Part shown: one piece after another, positions 26,635-34,200 of the stretch | Layout: each line of letters starts with the position of its first letter | How positions within the stretch are numbered: position 1 is the first letter of the stretch | Origin: Aphanocapsa sp. GSE-SYN-MK-11-07L | Lineage (GTDB): Bacteria; Cyanobacteriota; Cyanobacteriia; Thermosynechococcales; Thermosynechococcaceae | Assembly (NCBI GenBank): GCA_019359715.1 | Contig: JAHHGS010000106.1 | Coordinates: forward strand, 1 to 41,862 | DNA length: 41,862 nucleotides | Direction: 5' to 3' | Position numbers and translations under genes: made by a program | The notes under the pieces: model-generated | Seen by the model: the letters and a program-made list of their open reading frames with translations, nothing else | The model's database searches: none | What the model was told of the DNA's origin: nothing

Positions 26635-26757
26635 CAGCTACGGTTTCCAAAGCCGCTATTCATAAAATATGGGCAGTAAGAAATTCCAGACTGCCAGCAT
26701 TAGATGATGACAATCCGAAGGCGATTCTTAGAAGCAAAGCACTCTACTTCACGACTC

Positions 26758-26785
26758 ACCTAGATTGCTATATAGCAATCTAGGT
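26758..26785. repeat. Perfect 28-nt palindrome
   Basis: ACCTAGATTGCTAT is followed immediately by its exact reverse complement. There is no loop spacer, so it would extrude as a cruciform or act as a dyad protein-binding site rather than as a terminator. It lies 124 bp upstream of the MBOAT start. Confidence 0.85.
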
Positions 26786-26846
26786 TGAGATATGAGAATT
26801 TCCCCCCAACCCTCTAATTCTAGAAGGCTTTTGAACCATTCACAGT

Positions 26847-26871
26847 CCCCCAGAATTGGGAATTTAGGGGG
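26847..26871. repeat. Short dispersed-type repeat (CCCCC ... GGGGG)
   Basis: CCCCCAGAATTGGGAATTTA followed by GGGGG forms a 5-bp GC stem around an AT loop. I recall near-identical sequences as a very common dispersed repeat in filamentous cyanobacterial genomes, but only one copy is visible in this window, so repetitiveness is an inference. Confidence 0.45.
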
Positions 26872-27246
26872 CTGAGAAAACCTAGAAAAAGCCGCATTAT
26901 TCCAGTCTCACAAATCATTTAGATCGCTATAGCTTGGATAAAAGCGGCCGTTCTTTACAGTACCGAAAATTATACTTAAGGCTGATTCTTCATTACTTTA
27001 ATACTGATAAGCACTATTTAGGCATCTGAGATTAGCATTGCCCCCATTTATAAAATTGTATTATTTGATACAAATTTGCTTTTTTGTTCCAACCCATCTT
27101 ACTTGCCAAAATTATCTGATGGGAGCCTAAACTTGTTGCAAACGCCACGAAGCAGACAGGTGAGGCTTTTACAGCTATCTCTGATCACAAGTGCCATTGA
27201 ATGACAATGATATCTGCTGGCTCAGATATGGATTACACCTCGATTC

Positions 27247-27666
27247 CTAGTCGCCCGCTACGTAAACGACTAGTTCTCGCACTGAGCCTTGCTGACGGTG
27301 CTCCCACAGGTAAATACCTTGCCAGGTTCCTAGCACTAACCGCCCTTGGTTAACTGGAATTGACTCTGTTGTTTGGGTCAGTGCCGTCCGAATATGAGCA
27401 GGCATGTCGTCTAGGCCTTCGGTGCTGTGGTGGTAAAACTGCCCTTGCTCTGGCACGATCCGGGCAAAAAAGTTCTCTAAGTCTCGCAGGACATCAGGGT
27501 CAGCGTTTTCTTGGATCAGCAGGCTGGCGGAAGTGTGGCGCAAAAACAGCGTACACAAGCCCGTCTGAATGCCGGATTTGGCGACTAGAGATTGGACATC
27601 AGCGGTGATTTTGTGCAGTGACTTGCCTCTGGTAGAGACTTTTAGGAGTTGCTGATAGTGAGACAT
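27247..27666 (-). CDS. yjbQ: YjbQ family protein (UPF0047)
   Basis: A 139-aa protein with the conserved blocks GLCTLFLRHTSASLLIQENA, DDMPAHIRTAL, GRLVLGTWQGIYLWEHR and the RELVVYVAGD terminus. The family forms small trimers with a His-rich site. Members have been reported to have secondary thiamine-phosphate synthase activity, which gives the usual annotation, but the physiological role is unsettled. Starts at ATG 27666; divergent from the membrane protein at 27850. Confidence 0.93.
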   Translation of the reverse strand: MSHYQQLLKVSTRGKSLHKITADVQSLVAKSGIQTGLCTLFLRHTSASLLIQENADPDVLRDLENFFARIVPEQGQFYHHSTEGLDDMPAHIRTALTQTTESIPVNQGRLVLGTWQGIYLWEHRQQGSVRELVVYVAGD

Positions 27667-27849
27667 GGGTTGATGAGCGAAAAGAATCAGGAGTGGGACT
27701 CAACATTATTGTCAAAATTGTCAAATTAGGCTGACCAAAGGTTTGTGACGGTAAGTGGGTACGCTTAAATTTAGGTGAGGATAGATTGAGCGCTCAGGTT
27801 CAGATTTTAGCCTAACGAGCAATAGCAGATTAATCTTGACAAATTCCTG

Positions 27850-28299
27850 ATGAAAATTGTCCGAGCAACAACAACTGAACTAAAGCTGAAACAGCAGTTA
27901 CTCGGCGCGTGGGGACTGAGTGGATTTGCTTTTTTAGTCGGGCTATTTTTGTTCGTTGGTTACGAGTTTCCGGTTGATTGGTTGGGCGGGGGCTGTATTG
28001 CTGCGGGCGGGTTAATTCAAGCCCTGACCCCGATCGAAACTTGCACCTTTGACAAATATCGCCAACAAGTAGTGTTTACCCGCCACCATTGGTTGAAGCG
28101 GTGGGTGACTCGCTACGCGATCGCCCAGATTGCCCAAGTTCGGGTTGAGCAGCATGTCTGGGCGGGCACAGTTTTTTACCGAGTGGGATTACTGCTAGAG
28201 TCGGGTCAAAGCCTAGCCTTAACTCGCTTTCCAACCACAGATTTAGACCAGCAGCAAAATTTAGCTAGCTCCATTCGCCGCTTCCTGCGATCGGCTTAA
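27850..28299 (+). CDS. Membrane protein of unknown function
   Basis: A 149-aa protein with two transmembrane helices (about 18-40 and 44-62, GLSGFAFLVGLFLFVG and GGGCIAAGGLIQAL). A soluble C-terminal domain rich in beta strands follows (CTFDKYRQQVVFTRHHW, VRVEQHVWAGTVFYRVGLLLESG, LTRFPTTDLDQQ). The layout resembles small bacterial PH-like membrane proteins, but I do not recognise a named family. Starts at ATG 27850. Convergent with the PIN toxin gene, 9 bp apart. Confidence 0.75.
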   Translation: MKIVRATTTELKLKQQLLGAWGLSGFAFLVGLFLFVGYEFPVDWLGGGCIAAGGLIQALTPIETCTFDKYRQQVVFTRHHWLKRWVTRYAIAQIAQVRVEQHVWAGTVFYRVGLLLESGQSLALTRFPTTDLDQQQNLASSIRRFLRSA

Positions 28300-28308
28300 A
28301 TAGGCAAG

Positions 28309-28728
28309 CTACTTGAGTAAACGAACAAACCCTGCCTGCTCAAAATGACGATCAGTTGTCAGAGCACTCTGAATTCCTAAATGCTGCATCACAATAAAAG
28401 ACGTGCAGTCAACCAGTGACCAAGGTTTATCAGGTCTAGCTTTGCAGAGTTCCCACGCTAATTGATCGATTTCTGGAGTAACGTGAATAAGCTGCACGAA
28501 AGAAGCAGTTTTGATCGCATCAACAATTCTAAACAGATGAGGTCTAGGTGTTCCCAACGGGCTGTAAAGCAGAGCAACCAATTCATTCAGGACATAATTG
28601 GTAGTCATAATTGTCTGCTTCTGTTGTCGCGCTTTCTGAAAGATCTCAGCGGCCTGTGAATGATAATTTTCAGTAGAAATATAAAGATTTGCCCAGCCAG
28701 AGGTATCGACAAATAGGCTATTCGTCAC
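28309..28728 (-). CDS. PIN-domain ribonuclease toxin (VapC-like)
   Basis: A 139-aa PIN-domain protein. The four acidic active-site positions are all present: D8 (FVDTSGW), E49 (LNELVALL), D107 (SLVDCTSF) and D126 (TTDRHF). It is predicted to be an Mg-dependent endoribonuclease of a type II toxin-antitoxin module. The start is a GTG at 28728, inside the end of the upstream antitoxin-like gene (11-bp overlap), so expression is translationally coupled to it and likely low. Confidence 0.92.
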   Translation of the reverse strand: MTNSLFVDTSGWANLYISTENYHSQAAEIFQKARQQKQTIMTTNYVLNELVALLYSPLGTPRPHLFRIVDAIKTASFVQLIHVTPEIDQLAWELCKARPDKPWSLVDCTSFIVMQHLGIQSALTTDRHFEQAGFVRLLK

Positions 28729-29572
28729 CCTTTATCTCCAGATAAAAAGATTGCCCAATGTAGCGATCGTGATTTTCTCCTAAATCATGAGTGCCGAGAT
28801 GAAGGCTGCCAATCAGAGGAGTAATTGGGTCGTACTCTGGTTCTTCTGCCAAGGAGTTGATCGCAGGGTTATCATCATCTAGAGAGTTTAGTAGTTTAAT
28901 CAGTAGCTCTTGCAGAGTTGAGTTCTGAAATGCTGCGATCTTGTTGACTCGTTCAAGCAGTTGATTATCAACTGTAAAGCTAATTGCACTCTGGGTGATG
29001 GGATGCTGGTCAGCAATTAATTCTTCTGCTCTAAGTATCCGACCGTATCGCGCAAGACATGCGAAGGCAAGATAGCCAAAAAGTAGTAGCACCATAAACT
29101 GAATGGCTACAATAACTACATATTGTCGGATGTCAGAGCTATCTGGACTGATAAATATCATCAACAACGCTAGAGCAGCGAAAACAATATACCCAATGCC
29201 GTTTAGGCGCTTAGCTCTATTTCTTACTTTAAATTTGTACTCCTTGCGAAAGTCAAATCTATTTAAATCTTCAAGATATTCAACATATTTTTGCGCTTTT
29301 AGGTATCTCTGAATTGATGTTGATGGATTGGGTTGCGCCAGTAAATAGCGAATTCCAGAGATGGTCAAACCATGCAGTCCGTATAGGGCAGAGAAACCCT
29401 TTTCTATCAGCAAAGGATGTGATTTATTACTGTTTTCTATGTCTGCAAGGAATGTCGTTAAAAACTTATAATCTTCACGATGCTTCAATCTTGAAATCTG
29501 GGTATCTTGGAGCTTTAGCAACCATAGTGCGCAGTCATTAACTAAAGCGATTGATTTTACAATGAGTTCCAT
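28718..29572 (-). CDS. Membrane protein with C-terminal RHH antitoxin-like domain
   Basis: A 284-aa protein. The N-terminal helical soluble region (1-120) carries a basic stretch before the membrane (KFKVRNRAKR). Two transmembrane helices follow (about 125-142 and 151-174). Then comes a segment with beta-helix-helix character (about 196-232; ISFTVDNQLLERVNKIAAF, TLQELLIKLLNSL) resembling a ribbon-helix-helix domain. The acidic tail (248-284; DPITPLIGSLHLG, LGENHDRYIG) resembles the toxin-binding tails of cyanobacterial antitoxins. It overlaps the PIN toxin gene by 11 bp, the expected antitoxin position. The start is ATG 29572; an in-frame TTG at 29584 sits on the AGGA. The domain reading is by eye and no described family is recognised. 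Confidence 0.65.
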   Translation of the reverse strand: MELIVKSIALVNDCALWLLKLQDTQISRLKHREDYKFLTTFLADIENSNKSHPLLIEKGFSALYGLHGLTISGIRYLLAQPNPSTSIQRYLKAQKYVEYLEDLNRFDFRKEYKFKVRNRAKRLNGIGYIVFAALALLMIFISPDSSDIRQYVVIVAIQFMVLLLFGYLAFACLARYGRILRAEELIADQHPITQSAISFTVDNQLLERVNKIAAFQNSTLQELLIKLLNSLDDDNPAINSLAEEPEYDPITPLIGSLHLGTHDLGENHDRYIGQSFYLEIKGDE

Positions 29573-29718
29573 GAATATAATCAATCCTTTGAAAAGTATT
29601 CAGCAATTCCATCTAGCGCGGATGGTATTGTTCGTGCTTCGGAGAGTAACTTATAGTTGAATTTTAACTTATCTACATCTATCGGGAGGACATTTTCCCT
29701 TTTCGCGATCGCTCCCTT

Positions 29719-31152
29719 CTATTCTCCAGGAGCAAGTTTATTTTGACGTTCCCGCAGTTTGAGTAAAATTTCGGCGTGGACTTCGCGGGTAATCGGGTAA
29801 AAGTAAGCAAGCACCAGTCCTACTAGCAAGATCACGGTTGGAATCGGGCCAATTAATAGCCGAATGGTGAGCAGTGCCATCTCGGGTTGGGGGACTGGCT
29901 GTCCAGAGGTGCTAGGAACATAGCCTGCCCAGTTGAGGGCTTGCCCAACCAAAAACAGCCCGATCGCCAGCGCAACTTTTTGCAGCAGCACCATAAAGCC
30001 ATAAAAAATTCCTTCTCGGCGTTGCCCTGTATTCAGTTCGTCTAGTTCAATTACATCCGGCATCATTGACCAGGGGATGAGGTAAGCCGTCGAAACCCCA
30101 AACCCAGCCAGCACCGCTAGTCCATACATCCAGCCAATTTGGCCTGGCTGGAGAAAAAATAGCCCAATTTCAGCAATAATCCAAAGCCCCATCCCCATAA
30201 AGTAGACCGCTTTTTTACCAATCTGCTGACTAACCTGGCTCCAGACAAACAGCATCACCAAGGCAGTCACCTGAACCGCAATCACCACCTTGGTGAAGGT
30301 TTGGTTTGACAACCCCATCCAGTCCAAAACAAAGTAGGGAATGATCGCGACCGTGTTCTGAACCGCTAGCCAAGAGCACAGATAAATCCCAATCACGTAG
30401 AGAAACGGTCGGTTGGCAAAAACAATTTTTAACTGTTGCAGATAGGGTAAAGGCGCTTCATCCGAGTGGCTCGCCAGCCGCTCTCGCTCAGTTTCTTGGA
30501 CGCGCTGACGAGTCCCCCAGACGCACCAGTAAAGCGGCAAGACAGATAAAATCGCACAAATACCCCCCAGCACCAGATATTGCTGATTCGGGTCTTTAAT
30601 CACGCCAAAAATTCCAAACGCCAAGATTAATGACAGAATGCTGCCACTGATCGAAAAGGCAAACCGAAAGCTGTTCAGGCTGGTACGCTCGTCGTAGTCT
30701 TGGGTCAGTTCCGGGGTGAGAGCGGTGTAGGGCAGATTAACAATCGTATAAAACGTGTTGAACAAAATGGCGATCGCCACATAGTAGGCAACCAAACTCC
30801 AGCGATTCGTGGCGGGGTCAGAGCTGAACTGGGGGACTAACCACTGTAAAAAAAAGAACACCCCAAACGGAATCGCTCCAAACAGCATCCAGGGATGACG
30901 GCGACCCCAGCGGCTTTGGGTGCGATCGCTCAACATGCCGATAATCGGGTCATTAATCGCGTCCCAGACTTTGCTAACCAGCAAAATACTGCCAGCCAAG
31001 CCGGCACCTAGACCCGCCACATTGGTAAAAAACAGCAGTAAAAACACGCCCAAAATATTGGCAGTAATCGCTGGGCCGAGGTCTCCGGCTCCGTAGGCCA
31101 GTTTGGTATTAAAGCTGAGCTGGCGGGAAGTGGGCAAAACAGGTTGGCTCAT
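29719..31152 (-). CDS. GPH-family sugar:cation symporter (MFS)
   Basis: A 477-aa protein with 12 predicted transmembrane helices, of the glycoside-pentoside-hexuronide:cation symporter family (MelB-like). Hallmarks are LAYGAGDLG near the N-terminus, the cation and sugar-site region WDAINDPIIGMLSDRTQSRWGRR split by the first loop, and the second-half motif PWSMMPDVIELDELNTGQRREG. Likely imports or exports a glycoside or hexuronide with Na+ or H+; substrate unknown. It is separated by 100 bp from the divergent first TpsA gene and 146 bp from the membrane antitoxin gene. Confidence 0.92.
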   Translation of the reverse strand: MSQPVLPTSRQLSFNTKLAYGAGDLGPAITANILGVFLLLFFTNVAGLGAGLAGSILLVSKVWDAINDPIIGMLSDRTQSRWGRRHPWMLFGAIPFGVFFFLQWLVPQFSSDPATNRWSLVAYYVAIAILFNTFYTIVNLPYTALTPELTQDYDERTSLNSFRFAFSISGSILSLILAFGIFGVIKDPNQQYLVLGGICAILSVLPLYWCVWGTRQRVQETERERLASHSDEAPLPYLQQLKIVFANRPFLYVIGIYLCSWLAVQNTVAIIPYFVLDWMGLSNQTFTKVVIAVQVTALVMLFVWSQVSQQIGKKAVYFMGMGLWIIAEIGLFFLQPGQIGWMYGLAVLAGFGVSTAYLIPWSMMPDVIELDELNTGQRREGIFYGFMVLLQKVALAIGLFLVGQALNWAGYVPSTSGQPVPQPEMALLTIRLLIGPIPTVILLVGLVLAYFYPITREVHAEILLKLRERQNKLAPGE

Positions 31153-31212
31153 TGGCGGCTAAGGTTGGGGCTTTCCAAATTGTGCCTTAAACTGAGGGAT
31201 GCCCTTTTGGGC

Positions 31213-31227
31213 TTAATGACTCTCAAC
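31213..31227 (+). promoter_or_regulatory. Leader motif shared by both TpsA genes, copy 1
   Basis: TTAATGACTCTCAAC ends 25 nt before the ATG of the first TpsA gene. The same 15-mer with one change lies before the second gene, so it may be a duplicated promoter or 5'-UTR element. Confidence 0.4.
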
Positions 31228-31252
31228 CTTCAGAACTAATAGAACTAAACTG

Positions 31253-34200
31253 ATGCGCTACCGAACTTGGCTGGTCGGCTGTTGCCGTTTATCTGCTTGT
31301 GGGCTGTTAGGAACTTTAGGGGCGATCGCCATTGCTCCGGCTGTGTTGGCTCAGCCCAGCAATATTGTCCCAGACAATACGTTAGGCACTAACAACTCGA
31401 TCGTTGTGCCCAACGCGGGGGGACTTCGCCTAGAACTGATCGACGGTGGTGCTCAGCGGGGCGGCAACGTTTTCCACAGTTTTCAAGAATTCAACATCAG
31501 CAATGGGCGCGCCGCTTACTTTAACCAGCCCCAAGGGGTGATTAACATCCTTTCACGAGTGACAGGCACAAACCCCTCCCAAATTTTGGGCACCTTAGGA
31601 GTGGTTGGTTCTGCCAATTTGTTTTTTATTAACCCGAATGGAATTATCTTTGGCCCCAACGCCAGCCTGGATGTGGGCGGAGCCTTTGTGGCCAGTACCG
31701 CTAACGCAATTCGGCTTGGCCCGAATGGGCTGTTTAGCGCCTCTGATCCGGCCAGCAGCAACTTACTCAATATTCAGCCCTCGGCTTTATTTTTCAACGC
31801 TCTCGGTCAGCCCAAGCCGATCATCAATCAGTCCACTGCCACCAGTAGCGCTTTGGGAGGCTTCCTCAATGGCAACCCCCAACGCAGCATTACCGGACTT
31901 CAGGTTTTGGATGGTCAATCTTTGCTGCTAGTGGGTGGGCCAATTAGTATGCCTGGCGGCAAACTCACTGCCTTTGATGGGCGGATAGAAATAGCCGCCA
32001 TTGGGGGGCAAGGCAATGTGGGTTTAATCAGTCAAGGTCAAACCCTAAGTTTAAGCTTGCCAGCCAATTTGCCAAGAGCAGATATTAATTTCAGTCAAGA
32101 GGGGACTGCCGAGGTCAGCGGTCTGGGGGTTGGCAATATCAGTCTCTATGCCAATAACTTCACTGCGACGGGAGGCGGTGGTTTGGGGTCTAGGATTAAT
32201 GTGGACGGAGATTCAATCATTACCCCTGGACTGATTCGGGTAGATGTTACCAATGCTCTCACCCTAGATGGAGGCAGTGGAATTGCCAGCACTGCCAGTG
32301 CCAATAGCCTGCCTGGAACGAAGGCCACCAATATTGTTATCGATGCGGGCAGCGTGACATTGACAAACCTCGGTTTTATTGGTTCTCTCTCCGGTTTTAC
32401 TGACACTGATCGCCAGTATCGAGGTGATGCTGGAGATGTCTTCATTCGTGCCAGAGAAGAAATTCTACTTGACAACGGAATTATTTTCAGTGGAGTCTTT
32501 AGCAATGGAATTGGCAATGGCGGCAATATTTTCTTGCAGGGGCGATCGCTGACTGTCCAAAATGGGGGAGGCATTTCCGCTCAAACGGACGGTCAAGGTA
32601 ATGCTGGCAGCATCAAAGTGGAAGTCACTGCTGATATCACGGTCAAGAATCGCTCTCTAATTGAAGCTGCGACCTCGACAGCAGGCAAGTCTGGCAGCAT
32701 CGATTTACTGGCGGGAGGAGATATTTCCCTGGATGGGGGATTTATTGCTAACTTGATTATTGATTCTGCGACAGGAAGTGGGAATGACATTACAATCGAG
32801 GCGCGATCGCTATCCCTCGACAACAATGGGATTATAACATCGAGTACATTAGGGCAAGGCAACGCTGGCAATATCAATCTTAATGTCGGAACGCTATCCG
32901 TTGCCAATGATTCAGTTATCGCCTCAAGTACGCTTGGGCAAGGCAATGCGGGCAATGTTAAGATTGGTGCCCTAAGTGATATCACTGTCGCCAATGGAGG
33001 GAAAATTCGCTCTGACACCCAGGGCACGGGCAATGCTGGCAAGATTGACCTGACAGCAGGAGGTAACATTCTGCTCTTAGGGACAGGCGTGTTCGGAACG
33101 ACTGGAATCACAAGTGAGATTAACATTGCTGCCCAGGGGCAGGGAAACAACATTTCAATTAATGCGAAATCGCTGACTTTAACTGATGCGGCTAGCATCA
33201 ATGCCAGCACCAGTGGGATCGGGGATGCTGGTAATATCTTAGCGAATGTGGATGGGGATATCACCTTAACTAATGGCTCATTGATTCAGGCTGCAAGTGT
33301 GGGACAGGGAGATGCTGGCAGCATTAATCTTTCAGCGGGTGGAAATATTGCTATCAGTGGAGCAGATCAAACGCCCAGTGGAATTGCTACTTTTACTTCT
33401 AATACTGCTGTTGGCGACGGTAAAGACATTACGCTCAAAGCGCGCTCCCTGGCGTTGACCAACAATGCACTTGTGGCAGCAAGTACATTCGGGCAAGGCA
33501 ATGCGGGCAATATCAAGATTGACGTTTCAGATGGTATTTCCCTGGTTGGAGCTGGACAAATTCAATCTCTTTCAAGTGGCAGAGGCAATGCTGGCAAGAT
33601 TGATATCAATGCTGGGGGCGATATCCTACTGAATGGAGCCGGCGGCACCAACCTAACCGGCATTAGTAACACAATTAATCCCAATGCGATTGGTGAAGGT
33701 CAAGACATCGTGATCAACGCGCGATCGCTAACGCTGACCAATGGCGCAATCGTATCGGCAAGCACATTTGGGCAAGGCAATGCCGGCAATATCGAAATTG
33801 ACGTTGTAGGGGATGTTGCTCTGGTTGGAGCCGGACAAATTCAGTCTCTCACGGGTGGCAGAGGCAACGCTGGCAAGATTGATATCAATGCTGGCAACAG
33901 GATTAGACTAGAGGGAACTGGCAGGTATGAGACAACTACGATTACTAATGCAATTATTGGGTCTGCGATTGGCGAGGGGAATAATATTACGCTACAAGCC
34001 AATTCGCTGACGATTTCAAATAGCGCGATTGTGGCAGCAAGTACGTTAGGGCAAGGCAGTGCGGGTAATGTCAACATTAATATTTCAGGTGATATTGCTC
34101 TGTCTAGGGGTGGGCAGATTCAGTCAATTACGGGTGGTCAAGGCGATGCTGGCAAGATTGACATTAGTGCCGGCGGCAATATTCTACTGGATGGCACATC

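Larger units (their letters stand above)
26635..27246. other. 612-bp gene-free region with palindromic repeats
   Basis: No credible coding frame on either strand. It lies upstream of the MBOAT gene and downstream of yjbQ. It contains a perfect 28-nt palindrome and a CCCCC/GGGGG repeat, both annotated separately. The remainder is AT-rich without recognisable elements. It may be decayed mobile DNA. Confidence 0.6.
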
